DNA of 64,000 bases from Burkholderia cenocepacia (GCF_014211915.1 NZ_CP060039.1:1860001-1924000), one strand, 5' to 3'; shown: positions 19,344-28,420, counted from the stretch's first letter. Notes: generated by a model from the letters alone, not told the origin. Made by a program: numbers and translations.

Positions 19344-20414
19344 ATGACCAAGCATATTGAAACGCGCGGCATCGATTGCCGGGTGCGGCCGGTGCACGCC
19401 GGTTTTCGTCTCACGGTGGCGCTTGCCTGCGTCGCCGGTTCGGGCACTGCGTCCGCGCAGGACGGCGTCACGCTGTACGGCGTGATCGACGAATTCGCGC
19501 AGGTCGTGAACACGGGCAACGGCTATACGGCCGCGATCAACTCGGGCGGCCAGTGGGGTAGCCGGTTCGGATTGAAGGGCGGCGAGGATATCGGCGGCGG
19601 CCAGAAGATCGAGTTCGCACTGGAAAACGGCTTCAATCCAAATGACGGCTCGCTCGCGAGTGCCGGCAGCCTGTTCAATCGGCAGGCGTGGGTCGGCATC
19701 GCGGGGCAGTGGGGCAAGGTGCGCGCGGGCCGGCAGAATTCGCCGCTATTCAACGATCAGGGCGGGCAGGATGCATTCGGCGGAGTCACGCAGGCATCCG
19801 GCATGGACAACCTGACCGTGTTCGCGTTCCGCACGAGCAACACGCTGTCGTACCAGAGCCCGGAGATCGCCGGTTTCCAGGGCGGGCTGTACTTCGGATT
19901 CGGCGATGCGGGTGGCGTGCGCTCGGCCGGCTCCAGCCAGCAGTTCGACCTGACCTACGAACACGGCCCGTTCGGCGCATTCGTCGCGGGCCAGTGGTTG
20001 AAGAACGCCGTGGCGACCACGACGGATCGCACGATCATGGCAGGTGCATCATATGCGATCGGCAAGGCCACCGTGTATGGCGGCTTTTCCGCGGTGAAGT
20101 GGGCCGACCTCGGAATCGATTCGCGTGTGTACGGGCTGTCGGTCAAGTACCAGTTCAACCCGGCCAACTATGTCGCGCTCGGTTACGCATACCTGCACGA
20201 CCAGTCGTCGCAAGGCAACCACGCAGATCAACTCGGGCTGATGTACGAATACGACCTGTCGAAGCGCACGAGCTTCTACGGCGCGCTGTCGTACCTGCGT
20301 AACCGCAACCAGGCCGGCTACACGCTCGCCGGCGCGGCGAACCCCGGCCTGCCGCTCGCGTATCCGGGCGCGAATGCGCGCGGCGTGCAACTCGGCATCG
20401 TGCATCGCTTCTGA
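19344..20414 (+). CDS. Gram-negative general porin
   Basis: This 356-residue outer-membrane protein has a signal peptide ending near ASA-QDG (about residue 33), then alternating beta-strands such as GVTLYGVIDEFAQV, a WGSRFGLKGGEDIGGGQK segment typical of Burkholderia porins, and a C-terminal Phe (GIVHRF) used for outer-membrane assembly. It forms a trimeric diffusion channel. The extended basic N-region (MTKHIETRGIDCRVRP) is longer than usual, so a later start is possible. It follows the NCS1 permease, but the 158-bp gap suggests its own promoter. Confidence 0.9.
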   Translation: MTKHIETRGIDCRVRPVHAGFRLTVALACVAGSGTASAQDGVTLYGVIDEFAQVVNTGNGYTAAINSGGQWGSRFGLKGGEDIGGGQKIEFALENGFNPNDGSLASAGSLFNRQAWVGIAGQWGKVRAGRQNSPLFNDQGGQDAFGGVTQASGMDNLTVFAFRTSNTLSYQSPEIAGFQGGLYFGFGDAGGVRSAGSSQQFDLTYEHGPFGAFVAGQWLKNAVATTTDRTIMAGASYAIGKATVYGGFSAVKWADLGIDSRVYGLSVKYQFNPANYVALGYAYLHDQSSQGNHADQLGLMYEYDLSKRTSFYGALSYLRNRNQAGYTLAGAANPGLPLAYPGANARGVQLGIVHRF

Positions 20415-20434
20415 TGCATGCGCACGGAGCGACG

Positions 20435-20461
20435 CGCCGGGCCGTATGCGCCCGGCGTTTT
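20435..20461 (+). terminator. Intrinsic terminator after the porin gene
   Basis: An 8-bp stem CGCCGGGC/GCCCGGCG with a seven-base loop is followed by TTTT. It lies between the convergent porin and LysR genes. Confidence 0.65.
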
Positions 20462-20481
20462 CTCCGAGCGCATGCGCGCCG

Positions 20482-21438
20482 TCATTTCCCCAACCGCTCC
20501 GCCAGCGAATAGCGTTGCATGCAGCGCTCCATCGCGTCGAGAAACGCCAGCTCGGCCGCGTTCATCTTGCGGTCGCGATGCCACAGCAGGAATACGTCGA
20601 CATCGACGAGCCCGTCGTCGGGCGGCAGCCGCCACAGCCGTTGCTGCGCGATGTCGTCGCGCACGATGTGCTCGGGCAGGCAGCCGATCCCGTAGCCTGC
20701 GAAGATCAGCCGCCGCACCTCCTCGAGGCTCGGCGACGACGCGACGATGCGTCCCGTGAAGCCCTTCTGGTCGCGAAACACGGTGAGCGGCGACAGGCTG
20801 TCGCCGATCTGGTCGCTCGTGAACGACACGAAATTCTCCGCGAGCAGATCGTCCATCCGCAACTGCGTTTGCCCGAACAGCCGGTGATGGCGGCCGCAGT
20901 AGATCGCATAGCGTTGGCGCAGGAAGCAGCGCATTTCCAGCTTGTCGTGCGGCGTGCGGCACAGGCCGAGCCCGGCCGTGGCCGTTTTCTGCAGCAGCGA
21001 GGAGAGGATGTCGGACGAGCGCATCACTTCGATCTGCAGATCGATACGCGGATATGCGCGGTGGAAATCCGCGAGGAACTCGTCGTAGACGGGCGATTCG
21101 ATGCGGCTCACCGTCAGCAGCCGGATCGAGCCGGTCAGGTCGGCCGTGCTGTCGTCGATTTCGGTTTCGAGGCGCGAGATACCGCCGTAGATGTCGCTCG
21201 CGATCCGGTACACGGCTTCGCCGGCCGGCGTCGGCGCGAAGTGCGCGCCGCGCCGCTCGATCAGCCGGCGCTCGAGCGTCTCCTCGAGCCGCCGCAATGC
21301 CTGGCTCACGGCCGGCTGCGTGACGTGCAGGCGGGCGGCCGCGCGGCTCACGCTGCGTTCCTGCATGATCACCAGATAGGTGCGGAGCAGATTCCAGTCG
21401 AGGCGGTCGTTCAGGAACGGGGCGAGGTCGGGGCGCAT
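20482..21438 (-). CDS. LysR-family regulator of the adjacent transporter-amidohydrolase cassette
   Basis: This 318-residue LysR-type regulator has its helix-turn-helix at about residues 17-75 (SVSRAAARLHVTQPAVSQAL). It is divergent from the MHS transporter gene, with 188 bases between that hold a long imperfect inverted repeat. It most likely controls the transporter, M20-type amidohydrolase and acetylpolyamine amidohydrolase genes on the other strand. The inducer is unknown. Confidence 0.88.
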   Translation of the reverse strand: MRPDLAPFLNDRLDWNLLRTYLVIMQERSVSRAAARLHVTQPAVSQALRRLEETLERRLIERRGAHFAPTPAGEAVYRIASDIYGGISRLETEIDDSTADLTGSIRLLTVSRIESPVYDEFLADFHRAYPRIDLQIEVMRSSDILSSLLQKTATAGLGLCRTPHDKLEMRCFLRQRYAIYCGRHHRLFGQTQLRMDDLLAENFVSFTSDQIGDSLSPLTVFRDQKGFTGRIVASSPSLEEVRRLIFAGYGIGCLPEHIVRDDIAQQRLWRLPPDDGLVDVDVFLLWHRDRKMNAAELAFLDAMERCMQRYSLAERLGK

Positions 21439-21465
21439 CGGGTATCCGGGCAGCAGTGATCAGAC

Positions 21466-21511
21466 ATTAGTTGAATTTATATCGTGAATAATAACTTGAA
21501 ATTTGACTAAT
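21466..21511. promoter_or_regulatory. Candidate LysR binding region with long inverted repeat
   Basis: ATTAGTTGAATTT (from 21466) and AAATTTGACTAAT (ending 21511) form an imperfect 13-bp inverted repeat (11 of 13 match) in the AT-rich gap between divergent LysR and transporter genes. Its size and place fit a LysR activation/recognition site pair. Confidence 0.5.
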
Positions 21512-21626
21512 GATTTGCGGCCACCGATAAAGGAGGGGCGCCGCAGCGTGCGGCGCGAGGCCGCGACAGACGGCCGCCGTCACGATATTGCGTGCTGCCC
21601 CGCCGCGGCGCGCGTCAGGAGCCCGC

Positions 21627-22937
21627 ATGACTCAGTCCCTTCCTTCCGCCCGCCAGCCGGCACGCGCCGCGACGGCCGCGTTCATCGGCACGATGATCGA
21701 GTGGTACGACTTCTACATCTACGCGACCGCCGCCGCGCTCGTGTTCGGCGAACTCTATTTCCCGTCGCATGACCCGTTCGTCAGCACGATGGCGTCGTTC
21801 GCGACGTTCGCGGTCGGCTTCTTCGCGCGTCCGCTCGGTGGCGTGATCTTCGGCCATCTCGGTGACCGCATCGGCCGCAAGAAGGCGCTGATGACGACGT
21901 TGATGATGATGGGCGTCGCGACCGTGTGCGTCGGGCTGCTGCCCGCTTATTCGAAGGTCGGCATCCTCGCGCCGGTGCTGCTCGTCGCGCTGCGCATCGT
22001 GCAGGGCATCGCGGTGGGCGGCGAATGGGGCGGCGCGGTGCTGATGGCGGGCGAGCATGCGCCGCAGGGGCGCCGCACGTTTTTCGCGTCGTTCGCGCAG
22101 CTCGGCAGCCCGGCCGGGCTGATCCTGTCGCTGATCGCGTTCCGCGCGGTCACGTCGATGGACAAGGCCGATTTCCTCGCGTGGGGCTGGCGCCTGCCGT
22201 TTCTCGCGAGTGCGGTGCTGCTCGTGGTCGGCATCCTGATCCGGCTCGGCGTGAACGAGTCGCCGGAATTCGCGCGGGTGAAGGAAGCCAACCGCACGGT
22301 GAAGCTGCCGGTCGCGGAAGTGTTCCGTTCGGCGTCGGGGCTCGTGCTGCTCTGTATCGGCGCGAACACGATCGGCATCGCGGGCGTTTATTTCACGAAC
22401 ACGTTCATGATCGCGTACACGACGCAGTACGTCGGCGTCTCGCGCTCGCTGATCCTCGACAGCCTGTTCGCGGTCGCGATCATCCAGTTTTTCGCGCAGC
22501 CGCTCGCCGCCTGGATCGCCGAACGTATCGGCGGCGCGCGCTTCCTCAAGCTCGCGGCGCTGCTCGCGATGCTGTCGCCGTATCCGATGTTCATGCTCGT
22601 GCAGGGCAGCACGTCCGCGTCGCTGATCGCGGGCATCGCGCTCGCCGTGGTGTGCATGGCCGGCTTCTATTCGGTGATCGCGGGCTTCGTCAGCGACGTG
22701 TTCCCCGCGCACGTGCGCTATTCGGCGATCTCGCTCGCTTACCAGATTTGCGGCGCGATCGCGGGCGGCCTGACGCCGCTCGTCGGCACGTGGCTCGCGC
22801 ATCGCTTCACGGGCCAGTGGTGGCCGCTCGCGGTGTTCTACACGTGTCTCGCCGGTATTTCGCTGCTCTGCATCGTCGCGCTCGATGCACGCCGCGCCGC
22901 GCGGCCGGCCGCCGCCGAAGCGCTCGGCTCGCACTGA
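21627..22937 (+). CDS. MFS transporter, metabolite:H+ symporter (MHS) family
   Basis: This 436-residue protein has 12 predicted membrane segments. The MHS signature is seen at the N-terminus as GTMIEWYDFYIYATAAALVF, with the MFS loop motif GHLGDRIGRKKALM after helix 2 and GGEWGGAVLMAGEHAP in helix 5. It probably imports a carboxylate or amide compound with protons. It is the first gene of a unit with an amidase/carbamoylase and an acetylpolyamine amidohydrolase, so the imported substrate is likely the substrate of one of these. Confidence 0.87.
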   Translation: MTQSLPSARQPARAATAAFIGTMIEWYDFYIYATAAALVFGELYFPSHDPFVSTMASFATFAVGFFARPLGGVIFGHLGDRIGRKKALMTTLMMMGVATVCVGLLPAYSKVGILAPVLLVALRIVQGIAVGGEWGGAVLMAGEHAPQGRRTFFASFAQLGSPAGLILSLIAFRAVTSMDKADFLAWGWRLPFLASAVLLVVGILIRLGVNESPEFARVKEANRTVKLPVAEVFRSASGLVLLCIGANTIGIAGVYFTNTFMIAYTTQYVGVSRSLILDSLFAVAIIQFFAQPLAAWIAERIGGARFLKLAALLAMLSPYPMFMLVQGSTSASLIAGIALAVVCMAGFYSVIAGFVSDVFPAHVRYSAISLAYQICGAIAGGLTPLVGTWLAHRFTGQWWPLAVFYTCLAGISLLCIVALDARRAARPAAAEALGSH

Positions 22938-22968
22938 CCTTCAACGAACGACTCGATCCGGAATGCAT

Positions 22969-24240
22969 ATGAAAGACCTGCTGGAAATCGACGGCGCCCG
23001 CCTGTGGCAGAGCCTGACCGACATGGCGCGCGTCGGCGCGACCCCGCGCGGCGGCGTGCGGCGCCTCGCGCTCACCGATGACGACCGGCGCGGGCGCGAC
23101 CTGTTCGCGCAATGGTGCCGCGACGCGGGAATGACGGTGAGCGCCGATGCGGTCGGCAACCTGTTCGCGCGGCGCGGCGGCGCCGATGCGCAGGCAGCGC
23201 CCGTGCTGATCGGCAGCCATCTCGACACGCAGCCCGAAGGCGGCCGCTTCGACGGCGTCTACGGCGTGCTCGCCGCGCTCGAACTCGTGCGCACGCTGAA
23301 CGACGCGGGCATCGCGACCGACAAACCGCTCGAGATCGTGTCCTGGACCAACGAGGAGGGTGCACGCTTCGCGCCGGCGATGCTCGGCTCGGCCGTGTTC
23401 ACGGGCGCGTTGCCGCTCGACGACGCGCTCGCGAAGCAGGACGCCGACGGCGTCACACTCGGCGCGGCGCTCGACGCGTGCGGCTATCGCGGCACGCGAG
23501 CAATGGGCGGCGCGGTCGACGCGTATTTCGAGGCGCATATCGAACAGGGGCCGGTGCTCGAGGCGAACGGCACGACGATCGGCATCGTCACGGGCGGCCA
23601 GGCGATCCGCTGGCTCGACGTGACGGTGACCGGCGTGGCCGCGCATGCGGGCACGACGCCGATGCCGTATCGCAAGGACGCGTATTTCGCGAGCGCGCGG
23701 ATCGCGCTCGAACTCGAACGAATCGTCGCCGGCTACGCGCCGCGCGGGCTCGCGACGATCGGGCAGGTCGGCATTCGCAACGCGTCGCGCAACACGATTG
23801 CCGGCGACCTGACGTTCACGGTCGACCTGCGTCATCACGACGATGCCGAAGTCGATGCGATGGAGCGCGACCTGCGCGACGCCTGCGCACGCATCGCCGC
23901 CGCGCGCGGCGTGCAGGTGGCGATCGACACCTGCTGGCGCAGCCCGGCGACGCCGTTCGACCGCGATTGCGTCGCGCTGGTCGCGCGGGCGGCCGCCGTG
24001 TTCGGCTATACGCACGAGCGGATCGTGAGCGGCGCCGGCCACGATGCGATCCTGCTCGCGCGCCGTTTCCCGACCGCGATGGTGTTCATTCCGTGCGTCG
24101 ACGGCCTGTCGCACAACGAAGCCGAGGATGCGTTGCCCGACGACGTGACGCGCGGCACGAACGTGCTGCTCCATGCGGTGCTGGCGCGCGCGGGCATCGC
24201 GGCGCGCGTCGACGCGGCGGCTGTCGCGCACGGCGCCTGA
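22969..24240 (+). CDS. Zn-dependent M20-type amidase (hydantoinase/carbamoylase family)
   Basis: This protein of about 423 residues belongs to the family of N-carbamoyl-L-amino-acid hydrolase, allantoate amidohydrolase and beta-ureidopropionase. Metal-binding signatures are GSHLDTQPEGGRFDGVYG near residue 82, WTNEEGARF near 126, HIEQGPVLE near 190 and GHDAILLAR near 360. The ATG at 22969 has GGA at good distance; an ATG two codons earlier also fits. It removes a carbamoyl or similar N-acyl group. It is co-oriented with the MHS transporter (31-bp gap) and the next deacetylase-like gene (24-bp gap). Confidence 0.88.
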   Translation: MKDLLEIDGARLWQSLTDMARVGATPRGGVRRLALTDDDRRGRDLFAQWCRDAGMTVSADAVGNLFARRGGADAQAAPVLIGSHLDTQPEGGRFDGVYGVLAALELVRTLNDAGIATDKPLEIVSWTNEEGARFAPAMLGSAVFTGALPLDDALAKQDADGVTLGAALDACGYRGTRAMGGAVDAYFEAHIEQGPVLEANGTTIGIVTGGQAIRWLDVTVTGVAAHAGTTPMPYRKDAYFASARIALELERIVAGYAPRGLATIGQVGIRNASRNTIAGDLTFTVDLRHHDDAEVDAMERDLRDACARIAAARGVQVAIDTCWRSPATPFDRDCVALVARAAAVFGYTHERIVSGAGHDAILLARRFPTAMVFIPCVDGLSHNEAEDALPDDVTRGTNVLLHAVLARAGIAARVDAAAVAHGA

Positions 24241-24264
24241 TCCGGCGAATCGACGAGGACCATC

Positions 24265-25287
24265 ATGAAAACCTATTTCCATCCCGAACAACTGCTGCAC
24301 CATCCGCGCAGCTACCTGTCGCGCGGCCAGATGCGCGAACCGCAGGAGGTGCCCGAACGCGCGGCACGGCTCGTCGCGGCCGTCCGGTCGCTCGACTTCG
24401 ACGTGCGCGAGCCGGCCGATCGCGGCACCGCACCGCTCGCGGCCGTGCACGACATGAACTACCTGCGCTTTCTCGAGGACGCGCACCGCGACTGGAAGCA
24501 GATGCCCGACGACTGGGGTGACGAAGTGATGTCGAACGTGTTCGTGCGCGACCCGAATCCGCTGCGCGGCGTGCTCGCGAAAGCCGCGCGCTATCTCGCC
24601 GATGGCAGTTGTCCGGTGGGCGCGAACACGTGGCGCGCGGCGTACTGGTCCGCGCAGGGCGCGCTGGCGGCCGCGGCCGACGTCAACGACGGCGCCCGCG
24701 AAGCCTATGCGCTGTGCCGCCCGCCCGGCCATCATGCGCGGCGCGATGCGGCCGGCGGCTTCTGCTACCTGAACAATGCGGCGATCGCCGCGCAGGCGCT
24801 GCTGGGCCGCCATCGCCGCGTCGCGATCCTCGATACCGACATGCATCACGGGCAGGGCGTGCAGGAGATTTTCTACGGCCGCGACGATGTGCTGTACGTG
24901 TCGATTCACGGCGACCCGACCAACTTCTACCCGGTCGTCGCGGGCTACGAGGAAGAGACGGGGGCGGGCGCCGGCGACGGCTTCAACCTCAACCTGCCGA
25001 TGCCGCACGGCGCGCCGGAGTCGGCATTCTTCGAGCGGCTCGACGACGCGTTGCGTGCACTCGCGCGGTTTCAGCCCGATGCGCTCGTGCTCGCGCTCGG
25101 TTTCGACATCTACAAGGACGATCCGCAATCGCAGGTTGCCGTCACGACCGACGGGTTCGGGCGGCTCGGCGGCGCGATCGGCGCGCTCGGGTTGCCGACG
25201 GTGATCGTGCAGGAGGGCGGTTATCACCTCGCGAGTCTCGAGGCGAACGCGCGCGCGTTTTTCGGCGGGTTTGCCGCCGGGCGCTGA
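24265..25287 (+). CDS. Acetylpolyamine amidohydrolase, class II histone deacetylase-like
   Basis: This 340-residue protein matches bacterial acetylpolyamine amidohydrolases (Mycoplana ramosa APAH type) in length and motifs. CRPPGHHARRDAAGGFCYLNN holds the tandem catalytic His pair, ILDTDMHHGQG and LALGFDIYKDDP the Zn ligands, and QEGGYH the catalytic Tyr. It hydrolyses N-acetylated polyamines or related N-acyl amines in the cytoplasm. It is the last gene of the transporter-amidase unit. The two different deacylating hydrolases in one operon suggest stepwise breakdown of an acylated amine. Confidence 0.9.
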   Translation: MKTYFHPEQLLHHPRSYLSRGQMREPQEVPERAARLVAAVRSLDFDVREPADRGTAPLAAVHDMNYLRFLEDAHRDWKQMPDDWGDEVMSNVFVRDPNPLRGVLAKAARYLADGSCPVGANTWRAAYWSAQGALAAAADVNDGAREAYALCRPPGHHARRDAAGGFCYLNNAAIAAQALLGRHRRVAILDTDMHHGQGVQEIFYGRDDVLYVSIHGDPTNFYPVVAGYEEETGAGAGDGFNLNLPMPHGAPESAFFERLDDALRALARFQPDALVLALGFDIYKDDPQSQVAVTTDGFGRLGGAIGALGLPTVIVQEGGYHLASLEANARAFFGGFAAGR

Positions 25288-25325
25288 CCGAGCCGTCAGA
25301 ACCGAGGCACACGCCGGAAATGACA

Positions 25326-25346
25326 ACGGCCGCATGGCGCGGCCGT
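25326..25346. terminator. Hairpin between convergent genes, weak terminator
   Basis: ACGGCCGC and GCGGCCGT form a perfect 8-bp stem with a five-base loop between the convergent deacetylase and MFS genes. It has no T-run on either strand, so its strength is doubtful. Confidence 0.4.
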
Positions 25347-25389
25347 AAGAATGCGTGCGGCAGGTTCCCGGCCGTCCGGGCGTTGCCCT

Positions 25390-26595
25390 TTAAGAGTTCG
25401 CGGCGGCCGGCGCGCGGCGGCGCTGCGTGACCTGCAGCATCACGAGTGCGAGCCCGGCAGCGGCGATCAGCGCACCGACGAGCGGCACCGCCGCGTAGCC
25501 GAACCCCGCCGAGATCGCCGCGCCGCCGGCGGCGGCGCCCACCGCGTTGCCGAGGTTGAACGCGCCGATGTTGACGGCCGATGCAAGGCCCGGCGCTTCA
25601 TGGGCCGCGCGCATCACGCGCATCTGCAGCGGCGGCACGACCGCGAACGTCGCGATCCCCCAGACCAGCAGCGTGACGCCGGCGCCCGCATGGGTGGTGG
25701 CGAGCAGCGGGAACGCGGCCATGGTCGCGATCAGCAGCAACAGGAAGCCGATCAGCGTGCCGTCGAGCGAGCGGTCGGCGAGGCGCCCGCCCGCGATGTT
25801 GCCGATCGAGAAGCCGACGCCGATCAGCACGAGCATCGCGGTCACGAAGCCGGGTGTCGCGCCCGTCAGGTGTTCGAGCGTCGGCGCGACGTACGTATAG
25901 AGCGTGAACATCGCGCCGGCGCCGAGCACCGTCGTTCCGAGCGCGCCGAGCACGACCGGGCGCGTCAGCACGGAGAGTTCGGCGCGCAGGTCAGGCATCT
26001 TGCCGGCCTCGCCCTTCGGCAGCGCGGCGAACAGGCCGGCGATCGCGATCAGGCCGAGGCCCGCGGTCGCCGCGAACGACATGCGCCAGCCGATGATCTG
26101 GCCGAGCCAGGTCGCGGCCGGCACGCCGCCGACGTTCGCGATCGTCAGCCCCATGAACATCGTCGCGACCGCGCTGGCCTGCTTTTCGCGCGGCACGAGG
26201 CTCGCCGCGACCACCGAGCCGAGGCCGAAGAACGCGCCGTGATTGAGGCTCGTCACGAGGCGGGCGAGCAGCAGCGTCGTGTAGTCCGGTGCGACGGCCG
26301 ACAGCAGGTTGCCGATGGTGAAGATCGACATCAGCGCGATCAGCGCGGAGCGGCGCGACCAGCGCGCGAGCAGCAGCGTCATCAGCGGCGCGCCGACCAT
26401 CACGCCGATCGCATACGCGCTGATCAGCATGCCGGCTTGCGGAATCGACACGTGCACGCCGTCGGCGATCACGGGCAGCAAGCCCATCGGCGAGAACTCG
26501 GTCGTGCCGATGCCGAACGCGCCGGCGGCGAGCGCGAGCAGCGGCAGCGCGGCGCTGCCGCCGGGGCGGGACGGAGAGGAAGTCGTGGTGGTCAC
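25390..26595 (-). CDS. MFS drug/sugar-efflux-type transporter (YdhP/AraJ-like)
   Basis: This 401-residue protein has 12 membrane segments. GAFGIGTTEFSPMGLLPVIADG in the first helix is the hallmark of the AraJ/YdhP/SotB group, and GVMVGAPLMTLLLARWSRR is the MFS loop motif. It starts with GTG at 26595 behind a clear RBS (CAGGAG). Members of this family export sugars, arabinose analogues, drugs or purine analogues; the substrate here is unknown. The gene is isolated, with a long upstream gap. Confidence 0.87.
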   Translation of the reverse strand: MTTTTSSPSRPGGSAALPLLALAAGAFGIGTTEFSPMGLLPVIADGVHVSIPQAGMLISAYAIGVMVGAPLMTLLLARWSRRSALIALMSIFTIGNLLSAVAPDYTTLLLARLVTSLNHGAFFGLGSVVAASLVPREKQASAVATMFMGLTIANVGGVPAATWLGQIIGWRMSFAATAGLGLIAIAGLFAALPKGEAGKMPDLRAELSVLTRPVVLGALGTTVLGAGAMFTLYTYVAPTLEHLTGATPGFVTAMLVLIGVGFSIGNIAGGRLADRSLDGTLIGFLLLLIATMAAFPLLATTHAGAGVTLLVWGIATFAVVPPLQMRVMRAAHEAPGLASAVNIGAFNLGNAVGAAAGGAAISAGFGYAAVPLVGALIAAAGLALVMLQVTQRRRAPAAANS

Positions 26596-27027
26596 GTGGT
26601 GGACTCCTGTAAGCGGGGGACGACGGCACGAGGCCGTTGAGGACAGCGTGAAGTGTGCCTGCGTTACTTTTGCGGAAAAAGCCGTATGCGGACGAAATTA
26701 TCTTGATTTCATGTCAACAATGCAGCGCGCGGGCGACGCGGGTGTGCGTGACCTGTGAGCCCGTGTTTTGGCGGGATGGACGAACGCCAAGGATTTCTAG
26801 AAAGCTTTTTGTAATGAAGAGGTGCGCAACTTCCGGACAGGGGGCTGCGACGCGGTGACGGTTCGCGGCTCATGCGGAGGTATCTTGCGAGACGCTCGGG
26901 AAGTCGGCCGGCGAGCATGAGATGACACGCGGCTGCCTGGCCGGACGCGTTGCCCTGCGACAGGCGATTCTGCCGTCGCCGGCCGGGCGCAATGTCCGGA
27001 AAGCCTTTCGCTGCAAGGCGCGACAGT
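26596..27027. other. Upstream region of the MFS gene, no gene seen
   Basis: These 432 bases hold no open frame with protein-family features. An AT-rich stretch at about 26660-26720 is the likely promoter area of the minus-strand MFS gene, but no confident -35/-10 pair stands out. Confidence 0.4.
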
Positions 27028-27102
27028 AAAAAAGCCCCGACCACAGGGGGACCATGGCCGGGGCGGAAACGCATCCTCTCTTTGGCACGAGGGTTGGATG
27101 CG
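27028..27102 (-). ncRNA. Candidate small RNA with intrinsic terminator
   Basis: On the minus strand a -10-like TATACT (27113 to 27108) is followed after six bases by a hairpin with 7-bp arms CGCATCC and GGATGCG (27102-27096 and 27076-27070). A terminator hairpin follows (GCCCCGGCC paired with GGTCGGGGC, 27064-27034, one mismatch) and then six Ts. The unit is about 75 nt and lies between genes, 430 bases from the MFS start and 250 bases from the LysR stop. The -35 box is weak. It could instead be an attenuated leader of the MFS gene or the transcript end of the LysR gene. Confidence 0.4.
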
Positions 27103-27347
27103 CGCGCAGTATATTTCGGGGCAGGACGATTCGAATCGGCGTTAAACGACCGTTTTTGGTGCCAATTTGAAAATAGCGGTATCGCGGCGTCGGACGTCGG
27201 CGTTTTGAAAGATTTTTCGATGACACGACGGTGTCGCTTCGTGTGTAAAGACATCGAAAACGCTGCGATCGCGGAACTGAACTCGGCAGGTCGGTCGGCG
27301 CGGCAAGTCGCATCGCCCGACCGCGCGTCGATGCGTCCAGCGTGCGT
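27103..27347. other. AT-richer gap between sRNA candidate and LysR gene
   Basis: There are 245 bases without a gene. Apart from the TATACT element at 27108-27113 (minus strand) I see no clear signals. Open frames crossing this stretch on both strands lack family features. Confidence 0.4.
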
Positions 27348-28259
27348 TCAGCCCGGTTCGCCGGCCGCATCGCGGACCGCCGCGAGAAACCGCGCGACGA
27401 CGGGCGACGGCGTCGTCGCCGCGCCGTCGAACACGAACTCGATGTCGAAGCGGCTCGCGAGTTCGTCGAGCGCGACGAGCCGAACCGTGCTCGGGCAGGT
27501 CGGCGATGCGCTTTCCGGCACGAACGCGCAACCCATCCCCACCGCGACGAGGCCGATCAGCGTCGGGATGTCGCTGCCGATCTGCGCGATGCGCGGCGTG
27601 AAACCGGCCTGCTGGCACTGCGTCATCAGGAACCGGTGGTGCGCGGCGGAACGTTGCGCATCGAACCAGACGAACGGCTCGTTCGCGACGTCGGCCAGCG
27701 TGCGCGGCGCGACGAAGCGACCGCCCGACGGTGCGGGCATCGCGAGCACGAAGCGGTCGCTCAGCAGCCGCACGCCCGTCAGGTGCGGCGCTTCCTCGCG
27801 ACGCCACGCCATGATTCCGGCGTCGAGCTGGCCGCGCATCAGCGCGCTGGCCTGCTCGGCGGACAGCATCGGCGCGATCGACAGTTTCACGTCCGGGCAC
27901 GCATCGCGAAACGTTTTGAGGACGTTCGCGACGACCGGCAACGGCAGGCAGTTCGGCAGCGCGCCGAGCCGCAGTTCGCCGAGCTGGCCGGCCGCGCTGC
28001 GCAGCGCGCGCTCACGGCTGTCCTGCAGCATCGCGAGCAGGCCGGTCGCATCGTGCAGAAAGCTCGTGCCGGCCGCGGTGAGCGTGACGCCCGTCGCGCG
28101 ACGGATCAGCAGCGGCGTGCCGATCGCGTCCTCCAGCTCGCGGATCTGCCGCGACAGCGCGGGCTGCACGATGCCGGCCGCGCGGGCGCCGGCCATCACG
28201 CTGCCGGCCTGCGCGACGGCGACGAAGTAGCGAAGGTGACGCAATTCGATCTGGCGCAT
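27348..28259 (-). CDS. LysR-family transcriptional regulator
   Basis: This protein of 303 residues starts at MRQIELRHLRYF, the usual LysR N-terminus; a frame extending 24 codons further upstream is less likely. The helix-turn-helix is at about residues 18-60 (GSVMAGARAAGIVQPALSRQ). It is divergent from the PLP-dependent dehydratase gene with 161 bases between the starts and probably regulates it. The effector domain gives no clue to the inducer. Confidence 0.88.
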   Translation of the reverse strand: MRQIELRHLRYFVAVAQAGSVMAGARAAGIVQPALSRQIRELEDAIGTPLLIRRATGVTLTAAGTSFLHDATGLLAMLQDSRERALRSAAGQLGELRLGALPNCLPLPVVANVLKTFRDACPDVKLSIAPMLSAEQASALMRGQLDAGIMAWRREEAPHLTGVRLLSDRFVLAMPAPSGGRFVAPRTLADVANEPFVWFDAQRSAAHHRFLMTQCQQAGFTPRIAQIGSDIPTLIGLVAVGMGCAFVPESASPTCPSTVRLVALDELASRFDIEFVFDGAATTPSPVVARFLAAVRDAAGEPG

Positions 28260-28420
28260 GCGGTGTCCGGTTCGGTGGATGGATATGCCTGTAAAGCATA
28301 GCAAACGCCATTCGATGGTATTGGAAGGCATGACCGGCCTGCCGTACGATGACCGTCATCGCCGCGCTCGCTTCCTCCGGAGTCGCGTGTGTTTCCTCCG
28401 TCCCCACTGCGTTCCGCCCC

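Noticed and set aside
22807..25335. 842-residue minus-strand frame across the amidase and deacetylase genes
   Set aside because: Same type of antisense shadow; the plus-strand enzymes have complete catalytic motifs.
26709..27254. 181-residue minus-strand frame covering the sRNA candidate
   Set aside because: There are no protein-family features, no convincing RBS, and an intrinsic terminator lies inside the frame.
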